Shown: in pieces, positions 45,500 to 55,279 of the stretch
Position numbering within the stretch: position 1 is the stretch's first letter
Layout: each line of letters begins with the position of its first letter
Assembly (NCBI GenBank): GCA_033060915.1
Contig: CM065392.1
Location: 11,162,501-11,226,500, forward strand
Length of the DNA stretch: 64,000 nucleotides
DNA from: Euryodendron excelsum
Lineage: Eukaryota > Streptophyta > Magnoliopsida > Ericales > Pentaphylacaceae
Direction of reading: 5' to 3'
The notes under the pieces: generated by a model
Databases searched by the model: none
Told to the model about the DNA's origin: nothing
Seen by the model: only the letters and a program-made list of their open reading frames with translations
Program-made: the position numbers and the translations under genes

Positions 45500-46667
45500 T
45501 GATTACACTATTAAAGTGTAATTCATTCGCTTTGATTTTCACTTTGTTAGCCTTAGAATAATGTTATATTTATGTTTTTAGTCTGATGAAGTTTATTTGG
45601 ATGTTTTGTAGGGATTTGGAGTGAATTGGAGCATCCGGGAGTGTTTGGGAGCTTTTGGAAGAGAAACCGGAACAAAGGAGGAAAATTGGCCAAAACTTGA
45701 CAAGGATGTCCGGACACATGTCTGGAGACCCAGAGTGATGCAAGCATGTTCGGACACCCTGGACAACTTCTGCAACCTTCACTCTGAATCTTAAGCAGAG
45801 CATCCAGATACGTGTCCGAACACTTGTCCGGACACCATACGGAGATCCAATTTTTTGTGTAATTTTAAACCTATAAATACTTCCTTGTAAACCCTAATTC
45901 GGGGGCTGAGTTTTAGACGTTATCTTTAGACTTAGAGATAGTATTAGAGAGCTTTCATATTATCTTCTTTTAATAGATTAATAATATTCTTGTCTTTGGT
46001 TCCATTGCTTTCAATACAAATTTTAGATTTCATTATGTTCATGAGTAGCAAATCATCTTTCTTGGCAAGGAATGTGAAGATACATTGATGATTTGACAAG
46101 GTATTCAATTGGGCTTTCTCGTTTCATCTTTTAAATAATGAATCTTTCTTTTCTTCATTCTTTTTCTTCCGAAATCAAGGGTTTGTAATTATATCTTTGA
46201 GTGTTCATGCGCGACGTTGATCTCGTATGGGTGTTGCTTAGATCCCTGATATGAACGCTTCGAATCTATTTTCTAAAAATACTTAATAAAGTTGAGATAG
46301 ATTCTAAATTAGTTTTAACCACGAAATCTTCCGATTTAATGACATAAGTTGTTGTTGTTGAATTGAGTTACAAAAAAATACCTTGTGAAATTATCATTCT
46401 ACCGGGCAATTGAATCATTTTTAGCCAAGATCTTTTTTTACTTAGTAAAACCTTTATTTTTATTTAATCATTAGATAAACAATCTCTTGAAAGCAAATCA
46501 TTCTTATTTCTTATTTTTGAGGTTATTCTTTGAGTTTTTGTTTGTTTAAAAAGAGTCTCCTTTGGACACCAACTGTTTTCCCTGTGGATCGACCTCAGAC
46601 TCATCCGAGTATTACTACATCGCGGCCGTGCAATTGTTGATCATATCGCACTTTCTAGAAGCGATCA
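45500..46667 (+). repeat. 3' LTR of element E, complete
   Basis: This LTR is 1168 bases, TGATTACAC to GCGATCA. It is followed by the ACTTT duplication. It differs from the 5' copy mainly in the GGACAC-repeat block (45700-45840), which is shorter and rearranged, and it retains the Athila-like end that the 5' copy lost. Confidence 0.92.
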
Positions 46668-46672
46668 ACTTT

Positions 46673-47287
46673 CATCTATGAAAAGGGATACAACATGCTT
46701 GTTTCCCATATGGCTTCATTTTATATTTTCTTGGGTTTAGTTTATTCAATTTATTCATTTGTTTGATTGTCAATTGTGCTTTCAATTGATTTTAATTGGA
46801 ATTATGTATCTTACAGGCATGTGTTCTAAAATGAGATATGCCAATCTGGATTGGTATTAGATAGGTACAAATAAATAGTTTGTAATATTCTGTAATAGAT
46901 CTTTTGTGAGTTTGTTGTATAAATTGTACAAAATCATCTTAACTAGAGTATTTGGAATAATTCTATTATAAACTGCTAAAGTCAATGTTTATGTTTTGGT
47001 CATTTTCTATTATTAGATGGTTTCTTGTTTCCTTGTTCACAACATGTGTACCGTTGTATTCCCATGATGGTTTCATAGGATTCACTCACTAACAAAGTCT
47101 TTATATATTAGCATGTACAGGTCTTCAATACTGGTAATTGTTGTTTATGATTGTATATACTGATTATGGATTGATTGCATTTTAGGCATCATACAAAGTG
47201 TATTTTTGTCTATATGTTCATGCTAAGAATTAACCTTTGATATTTAAGGGTGATGATACTTTTACAAGTATAGATAAAGTAGATGCC
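46673..47287. other. Intergenic, no gene seen
   Basis: AT-rich spacer between element E and the long-LTR region. No coding similarity or element ends were recognised. Confidence 0.4.
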
Positions 47288-48823
47288 CTAGGTACCCTAT
47301 TTTTGCCCGCTCAGCAATCTCCGGCCTGACTGGATCTAATTTCAAACACCACAACATATGCAAACCCAAGACGGGGCTTTCAAACTCCAATTTAGTCAAC
47401 TAGTCGCTTCCTGGGCCCACGAAGCCCAAATGAAGCCATAACATCATTCCAAGCAGCTTTCCGGGGCTGGGCGCTCTCGGAAACCAACGCAATCCAGGTA
47501 GCTTCCCGTGGTCGGGTGATCTCGGGGACTAACACCTTATTAAATTCCAGACGGTTCACTTCTGGCGCTTGCTTACCCGCCAATGTAGAATGTCCGTCAT
47601 TCAGAAGTTCTCCAAGACCAAGCATTCTCGAAGACTAACGCCATCCTCACAAGTAGTTTTCTAAGACCAGGCGTTCTCAGGAACCAACACCACCCTCACA
47701 GGTAGCTTTCTGAAACTAGGCATTCTCAGGAACCAACACCACCCTATAGGTAGCTCTCAGAGACCAAGCGATTTCAGAGACCAACACTGCACAGGTAGTT
47801 TTCTGAGTTGAGTGGCCTCGGGAACCAACACCCAGGTCAACACCAGTGCTTACTAGCTCGACTCGGTGAAAAATGACCAAACCTACCCCTTAGGCCTCTA
47901 GGCACGTTTTGGGAAAGTTCAAAATCCCTCAAAACGGTAAGTCCACCCTTCCAAAATGTTATTACACTGTTAGTCCAATTCCAATCCCATTTCAGCTAAC
48001 TCCGGTCCAAATGACCATTTTGCCCCTGAACGCCCCAGCACCGCACAAACCCCACCGAACGGTAAAAGACTCTCCTACAACCATCCCTAAACGACCCGGC
48101 ATGCTTAACATCGCACTCCAATCCATTCCTAACCATTTTAAACCAAACCCGGCCAAAATGATTGTTTTGCCCCTAATGACCTGAACGCACCCTGAAGCCA
48201 CATCAGTCTTAGGTTATTGAACGACGGATCTTGCCACACGCCCTTGTTTAACTTAAGGAGAACCTTACGACGCTAAATACCCACGACTCGATAAAAGTTT
48301 CCTAGAGCATCTTGCAGACGCTATGCTTAAATTGCCTTTTCTCCTGATTCCCTAATTATAACGCACCGTTAGATGACTTGAGAAATGCGTAAACTAGGGA
48401 ATTCCGAAAGCTCGTTCATAGATATATCCATCGATATAGCTCAATCGGATAGATTGCTACCCGAAGCTCTTTATCATATGGCTAAAAAACTGTAACTTTC
48501 AGCAACCCTAGAGTGTCTCACAGACGCCCTACCTGGCCTGGATTGACCTTTTTCCCTATTCCATGATTATGACGCACCGTCAAACAACGTGAGCAATGTG
48601 TAAATTAGAAAATTCTCAAAAGTATTTCCAGAGTACTTTCTATTAGTACGGTCCGATTGGAGAGATCGCTTTCCGAAGGCCTTGATCACGCAACACGAAA
48701 GCAGCTACTTTTGAACCCCTATGGAACGTATCACAGACGCTCCGTAAAGATGCCATTTTATGCACCTTTCCCGAGATGATATCCCACACTTCCAAACCTC
48801 ATTCCAACTTCTTGAAAACACGA
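47288..48823 (+). repeat. Long-LTR copy K, 5' part only
   Basis: This is the first 1.5 kb of a long LTR in plus orientation (starts near GTACCCTATTTTTGCCCGCTC). It is an inverted copy of 53766 down to about 52380: the same order of GGTTCACTTCTGGCGC, GAAAAATGACCAAACCTACC, GCAGACGC and ACTTTCTAT-type words occurs on opposite strands. It stops at 48823, exactly where the complement of the J LTR end (TGTCGCG) begins, so J abuts or was inserted into K. Confidence 0.85.
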
Positions 48824-50261
48824 TGTCGCGGCCTAGTTTTTGAGGTCCAAGGTCCTTTCGGTTTGGAGACAAAAGCACAGAACTCTGTCACTAGAACTTA
48901 TCCTCCTAGAAGGAAAGTGCGACTTGGTTTGAATTGAAATTGGTTTGATTAAGAGCTTTTTAGAAAAATAGGAGTGGCCACCTAACTTGATTAAGGTGAT
49001 TTAGGGCACCTAAAACTAAGTGTTAATCCGAAGATTAAACTTAGGGTTTTTGGAAAAGATTTTGGAAACTCTCTCAAGAGAGGGTTTTTAAGAAAATAGG
49101 TTGTTTGGCAACCTTTGGAAAGATTTAAGCCCTTTTGGAAAATAACTCCATTTTGGTCTTTTGAAACAGAAATATATGATCCAGGGGTTAGTTAGGTGTA
49201 GGAAAGATATTCTAAGATCATCACCCTACCCCGCCATTTCGGTACCTACATATCTAATCACCCTTTTGTTCACTCACTAGGATAACCGATTATCATTGTC
49301 CACTTTATATCCACTTTAGAATTTTTGAAAATGGGATTTAGTCATCGCTTTGTGGATGGACGATGCATGATGCAAGTTTTGGAAGAAATTTGAAAATATG
49401 GGAATTTTGAAGGAGTTTGAAATAGAAACTTTGAATTGATTGAAATTTTTGAAGAGGGGATTGGAGTTGAAATTGAAGTTATAACTGCACCATTTTAGGT
49501 TACCTACATATCTCATTTGGCGAGAATCAAGTCGTTCGAAGTTCCGATAGGAGTCTAATAAAAAATAGGTGCATTAGGGCCTTTGGAATGTTTTAAAGAC
49601 TCATTGAGGTCTTTGGAAGATTTGAAGACACTTTGGGGTCTTCAAAAAAGTTTGCAGACGCTTTATGGTCTTTCGGAGAAGAGAACTTGAGAGTTTTAGA
49701 AAAAGGCCTTTGAAATAGGACTTACGATGCTTGACATGTTTTGAAATTGGATTGTGAAGCGTTTCGAAATAGAACTTTGGGACTCTTAAAAGCGGGTTTT
49801 GAAATGTATTTGGAATAACTCAAGGGAGTTTTGGAAAGGGTTTGAGATAACTTAAGAGAGTTTTGAAAGTGTCTTGAAGTCTTGTTTTGAAAACCTTGGA
49901 GGTATGATTTTGGAGTGCCTTAGTACGTTGATCCTTGAAAAGTTCTTGAAAGGGGTTTTTGAAAATGCTTAGGACTTTGGAACCGTAATATGGACAACCT
50001 TGGAGGTTGTTCTTAATATGTCACCTTCCTTCGGGATCTCTAACCATAGAAGGGGTAGGGGCACCTTTGAGTTGTGAGTTCTTGGAAACATTTTTGGAAA
50101 TATTTTGAAGATGGAGTGTAGGAATATTTGCAAAGGTTATGGAGTTGGTTGTTGAAACCTTAAGAGGGTAGGAGGTTTTAGAAAAATGGGTTATGAGAAT
50201 AATTTAAAATAGGGGGAACCTTTAAAAAGGGTCCATGAATTAGAACTTTGAAGTACACTAA

Positions 50262-50672
50262 CCTAAGTTGGGTTGTTCCAAGGTTAGGGGTGACCTAAGG
50301 TTAACAAACTTGGGTTAGGTTAACCTAGGGTTAAAGTGACTTTGGGTTAACTAACTTGGGTTTGGTTAATCTAGGGTTAGATAACTAGGATTAAGTTAAC
50401 CTAGGATTGAAAAACTAAGGTCAAGTTAACCTAGGGTTGGTTAACTAGGGTCAAGTTAAACTAGGATTGGACAACTGGTGTCAAGTTAAGCTAGAGTTGG
50501 ATAACTAGGGTCAAGTTAACCTAGGGTTGGTTAACTAGGGTCGGTTAACTAGGGTCAAGTTAGCCTAGGATTGGACAACTAGGGTCAAGTTAACCTAGAG
50601 TTGGATAACTGGGGTTAAGTTAATCTAGGGTTGGATAACTAGGGTCAAGTTAACCTAGGGTTGAATTGGAGG
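50262..50672. repeat. Minisatellite, about 30-base unit
   Basis: Degenerate tandem copies of a unit around TAACTAGGGTCAAGTTAACC plus TAGGGTTGGA, roughly 13 in all, with the left part more diverged. It lies inside LTR J and is absent from LTR H, so it arose or expanded in this subfamily. The TAGGGTT word recalls plant telomere DNA, but the unit length and sequence are different. Confidence 0.85.
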
Positions 50673-51007
50673 ATGGTTTTGAAATGTGGTTTAACGAATT
50701 TGGAAAAGGGTTTTGAAAAACAAGTCATGTTATGCAAGGGACTTTGGTTGATGATCTTTTTAAAGATCATTTTCATGAAAATTTGACTTTAGCCAAAAGT
50801 ATAATTTGTATGGTTAATGTTTGAAAACCATTCCAAGGAAGGTTTTCTTAGGGCCATTATAACCTTTATCTTGACAAGAGTGGGGATTTCAAAAATCAAC
50901 ACAACGATGACAACTTTTGGAAAACCAATTTTGATGCAAAGATGGAAGGAATGAATTCTCAAAAGTCATTTTTTGAGAAGAAGATTTTGAAAATCATTGT
51001 TAGAGGA

Positions 51008-51325
51008 GACCATTCTAACAAGTTAGAGTTCCTATGGCCAATGTCAAAAGGGATACCACTCAAGAGAGGGTTCCATAAGGCCATTCCAACTACTAAACTT
51101 GTGAGAATAGAAACCTTAGAAATCAAAGAGTTTGGAATCCACTTGTATGCAAGAATAAAGAGAAAAGGAAACCATTCTAACAATCTTAGGTTCTTATGGC
51201 CAATATACAAGGGAGACCACTCAAGAAAGGGTTCCATGGGGCCATTCCAACCACTAAACTTGAGAGAATGGAAACCTTGAAAGTTAGAGAGTTTGAAAAC
51301 AACTATTATGCAAGTTAAAATGCAA
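51008..51325. repeat. Two-copy tandem duplication, about 161-base unit
   Basis: ACCATTCTAACAA, then TATGGCCAAT, then GGGTTCCAT, then CATTCCAAC, recur in the same order from 51008 and 51170. The open frame 50942-51280 spans both units and has no family similarity, so it is treated as non-coding LTR sequence. Confidence 0.85.
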
Positions 51326-52075
51326 TGATGCAAAAGTATGAGTTAGAGGGTTAGTGGGAGATTCTCTAAGGCATGACTTTCAAGGACTCATCATAAACTT
51401 CAAGGGGCCAACTCTTGGAACCAATTTGAAAAGAACATAGAGCTTGACAATAACATGAAGACAAGAGTAATGCAAGCTTTGTAGTACATGGTTAGAAATA
51501 TGAAAATGAAGCCAAGCACACAAGACATGCTCAAGTTAGCAAAATGAAAGGGGGTCATGAATACATACAAGGCTTTTAGGCTACACCACATAATCAAGGG
51601 GCTGCTAGGCCATACCATCTTAAAGTAGGCCAGTGAGAGATCCCCCTACACGGTGGCTCCCGCTAGCTTTCCTCTAGGCATGAACTAAGAGCCCTCTAGG
51701 CTTAAGCATGCAAGAAAGGGGGGTTGCAGATGGGAATTAAAATAGAGAATAGACTAAGTAGGCTAGGAGGGAGAAGAGAAGAGTGGGGGAAGATAAAAAT
51801 GTAAAAGAGATACCACCTTTTGACTTTAACACACTTATAATCTTCAATAGATGCCTTGACTTAAGCGTGGAAGGTTTCTAGTAGGCTTAATGGGCTGGAT
51901 GGAGGATTTTATTGGTGTATAAGGCTATATAGATGAAGTATATGGGCTTGAGGGAGGTGGAATCTAGTCTAAGTGTTGGAGGAGTGGGAGGTGTATAGAG
52001 ATTCGAGGTTCTGGAGCAGTTTCAGCAGAGCTTCGCATCAATTTCAGAGTTGGAATATGCAAAGGGCGAGGCTGA

Positions 52076-52083
52076 TATTTATA
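52076..52083 (-). promoter_or_regulatory. TATA box of LTR J
   Basis: TATAAATA on the minus strand, about 1.68 kb into the LTR, matching in relative position the TATA boxes of LTR H and the right-hand LTR. Confidence 0.6.
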
Positions 52084-53766
52084 GGTAATCTAGAATAGGC
52101 CTGGCACATGTAGTATGCGCTGGCCAATATTTGCCCTAGCGTATGCACATGCGCCAGTACTATTCCATTGCCAGAATGACACGTGGCACCCATTGTACTG
52201 GTTAAATCCTAACGGTTGATCGAACTTTGGTCAATCTGATCAAAATCTGGGCGCATGTAGCATACGCTCCGTCACCAGGAGTGTTCGTCTAAAATTTATC
52301 TCGATAATTGAGCCAATCGGGAAGGTTTCAAGAGAATTAATTGCACCCATAATGTTCTCCTAGGGTTTTCCATGAACTTTCATGTTTTCGAAAAGTTTGA
52401 ATTGTGTTCGGAAGTGCAGGATATTGTCTCAGAAAACCTGCATAAAATGACATCTTTGCAGAGCATCTGTGATACGCCCCATGGGGGTTTGAAAGTAGCT
52501 ATTTTCGTGTCGTGTGTTCAAGGCCTTCAGGAAGCGATCTCTTTAGTCGGACCATACCGATAGAAAGTACTCTGCAAATACTTTCAAGAATTCCCTGATT
52601 TATGCATTTCTTAAGTCGTTTGACGATGCGTTGCAATTAGGGAATCGGTGGAAAAGTCAATCTAGGTGGAGCGTCTGCGAGACGCTCCAGGGATTGCTGA
52701 CAGTTGTAGTTTTTGCACCGTACGATGGAGGGCTTCGGGAAGGGATCTATCTGATCGGGCCGTATCGATGGAAAGACCCACGTACGTGGTTTTGAGAATT
52801 CCCTAGTTTATGCATTTCTCGAGGCATTTGATGGTGCTTTATAATTGAGGGAATTGGGAAAAGATGCAATTTTGGTAGAATGTCTGCGAGACGCTCCAGG
52901 GAACTTTTATCAAGTCGCGGGTGTTTAGCGTCGTAAGGTCTTTCATAGGTTAAATAAAGGTGCATGGCAAGGCTAGTTGTTCAGTAACCTAGGACTGGTG
53001 TTGTTTTGGGGCACGATTGTGTTGCTTGGGGCAAAATGGTCATTTTGGCTAGTTTTGGCTCAAAATGGTCAGAAATGGATCGGGATGTCATGTTAAGCAT
53101 GTTGGGTCATTTAGGGATGTTTTTAGGAGAGTCTTTTACCGTTTGGTGTGGTTTGTGCAGTGCTAGGGTGTTCGGGGGCAAAACAGTCATTTTGATCAGA
53201 GTTAGTCAGAATGGGACTAAAATTGGACTAGATGGTGTGTGGAGTACACCTAATAGTTTAGTAATATTTTGGAAGGGTGGAATTATCATTTTAAGGGATT
53301 TTAAACTTTTTTAAAAAGTGCTTGGAGGCCCAAGGGGTAGGTTTGGTCATTTTTCATCGAGTCGGGCTAGTAGGCGCCCGGTCTCAAAAAGCTACCTGTG
53401 AGGGTGGTGTTGGTCTCTGAGAATGCCCGGTCCTGAAGAACTACCGAATGACGAACATTCTACATTGGCGAGCTAGCAGGCGCCAGAAGTGAACCGATTA
53501 GAATTTGATAAGGTGTTAGTCCCTGAGATTGCCCAATCTCAGGAAGTTACCTGGATGGCGTTGGTTTCCGAGACCGCCTGGTCTGGAAAATTGCCTTAGA
53601 ATGATGGTGCTTATGGCTCCAACGGGCCCCTGTGGGCCTAAGAAGTGACCAGTTGACTAGATTAGAGTTTAAAAGACCCGTCTTGGGTTTGCACGTGGCG
53701 TGGTGATTGAAAACTGAACCTAGTAGGGTCGGAGATTGCCGAGCAGGTGAAAATGGGGTGCTTACA

Positions 53767-53780
53767 GCTACCCCTTTTTT
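53767..53780 (-). promoter_or_regulatory. Polypurine tract before LTR J
   Basis: The minus strand reads AAAAAAGGGGTAGC immediately before TGTAAGCACC, the usual polypurine primer next to a 3' LTR. It shows that the internal region of this element lay to the right, at 53781 and beyond. Confidence 0.75.
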
Positions 53781-55279
53781 CTGTCTTTGCTTTATCGAAG
53801 ACAGAAAAATAACAAAATAAGAATCTCTTTTTGGTCGCGAGGCGATCAGAGGGATGATAAGAAGGTAAGCTTGAAATGTCCCGGGCCCTCTTGTGGGTCG
53901 CCAGTGTGGAAGGTTTTGAAATTCAAAAGGATTTGCATTTTGAAAGCTCCAATCGGGACTTGAGTTGCCGGTATTGCCAGAATTTGGTTCAGAACACTTG
54001 ACCTTTGAAAATTAATCTTGGAAGCTTGATTTCCGGCTTTTGAAAGCCTTAAAAATGAATTCGGACTTTCGGGGGTTTGAAAATCGATTTTGGCGGGAAG
54101 ATGAACAGCTGGGCGCATGTATTACATGCGCCTGGCTTCTTTTTACCTTGGTGCATGTAGCATATGCGCTAGTTGAAAATTCCTTCCGGTGCATCTGCTA
54201 CATGCGCTAGGCCATGGGCTTTAAACCAGATCAGTTCGCATTTCAGTGTTGCGTTTTTTGAGTTTTGAGTTGAGTTTGAAATTTTCTTAGAAGAATTTCC
54301 AAAGGGCTTTGCTCCGGGATCACTAGGAGGGTGTAGGGGAATGTCGGGCACTTGCCGGAAACCGTTATTATCACCGAATTTTCGCTAGAAAGCTTGGTTT
54401 TTGCCGGAGAACTTCAAAGGTTAGTTTTTTAAAAATTTGTTGATTTTGATATGTATGTTCTCGTTTTTTGAGTATGATCAGCGTAATCCTATGTTTTAGA
54501 GCGTTTAGAACACAATGGTCAGATTTTTTTTGTGATTTGGTAGAGATTTGAATGTGTTTTCGATAATTTTTCATGTTTGCGAATGTAGGTTTCCTGTGAG
54601 GTTAGAGAAGTCGCCTCTATAGGCTTGGGTGTTCCGTGTTCGTGGGTGATTTTCACATCGGAAGCGTTAGAAAAATATGTGGAACAACCGTATGAAGTTT
54701 CGTAATTTTTTAAAAAATTTTGAATTTTTGAATTTTTAAAAATTACAAAAAATAGGAAAAATAGAAGAAAATTAGAAATGGGTCCCATCAAAGGTTGAAA
54801 AATTGTAGAATATTTTTTAAAAAATTATGTTGACATTCTCGAATGTTTTAGGAATTTTCATGAAATTTCTAGAAATAAAAAATGAGACTGAAAAATTTGA
54901 AAAATCGAAGGAATTGACCTAAAAATTGTGTTTGAGAAAGGGACTCGTACTGTGGAGGAAGGGATTGTTTTGATTGATGTGGTTAAGGGTTTAGGACTAT
55001 TTTGGATTATGTATGTGACTTGTTGAATTCCGAGGTAGTGACTTTTTAAGGCAAAACTCTGTCAAAATTTTTAACACCTAACTTTAAAACTTTTCGATAA
55101 AGCAATTGTTTTCGAGAATGGGGCTTCTAAAGGGGAAAGCTCGAAGAAATCGAAACTTTTGGAAAATAGAAAACTCAGGAAAACCGATTTTAGAGAATTG
55201 TAGAAAACTTTGGGGCAGCGCTTTCGAAGGAGAAAGCCCGAAAACCCACTTTGAAAATTTAGGAACAAACCTTTTTATA
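53781..55279. other. Remnant internal sequence between LTRs J and H
   Basis: No protein family was recognised on either strand. At 54100-54220 three near-palindromes around GCGCATGTAGCATATGCGC occur; similar words are found in the promoter part of LTR J (52090-52270). At 55110-55250 (plus) there are two units of the GGGCTT..AAAGCCCGA repeat that forms the leader after LTR H (59971 onward), so this end is a leftover leader of a second copy of the family, cut off by LTR H. Confidence 0.5.

Larger units (their letters stand above)
39984..46667 (+). mobile_element. Athila-like gypsy element E, gag and protease only
   Basis: A 6.68 kb plus-strand Ty3/gypsy element with matching target duplication ACTTT (39979-39983 and 46668-46672) and LTRs whose complete form starts TGATTACAC and ends GCGATCA. 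Order: 5' LTR (its end lost), gag, protease, 1.7 kb of non-coding DNA, polypurine tract, complete 3' LTR. The 3' LTR end carries the CCTGTGGATCGACCT phrase typical of Athila elements. No reverse transcriptase, RNase H or integrase is seen, so the element is non-autonomous. The deletion at 41094 also removed the primer-binding site, so it is now dead. Confidence 0.9.
48824..53766 (-). repeat. Long LTR J, complete, minus strand
   Basis: This LTR is 4943 bases. On the minus strand it starts TGTAAGCACCCCATTTTC at 53766 and ends in GCGACA at 48824. It has a TATA box at 52083-52076 and a long low-complexity section rich in TTTTGAAA-type words (49060-50230). Inside it are a 30-base minisatellite and a 161-base tandem duplication. 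A polypurine tract lies just upstream of its start (53767-53780), marking it as a 3' LTR. LTRs of this size are known from Tat/Ogre-like gypsy elements and from LARDs; which of these applies cannot be decided here. Confidence 0.82.

Noticed and set aside
50262..50672. Interstitial telomere sequence
   Set aside because: TAGGGTT words occur, but the repeat unit is about 30 bases with other sequence between; it is not TTTAGGG.
50942..51280. 112-codon open frame as a gene
   Set aside because: It spans two units of a tandem duplication inside LTR J, has an equally long open frame on the other strand, and has no family match.
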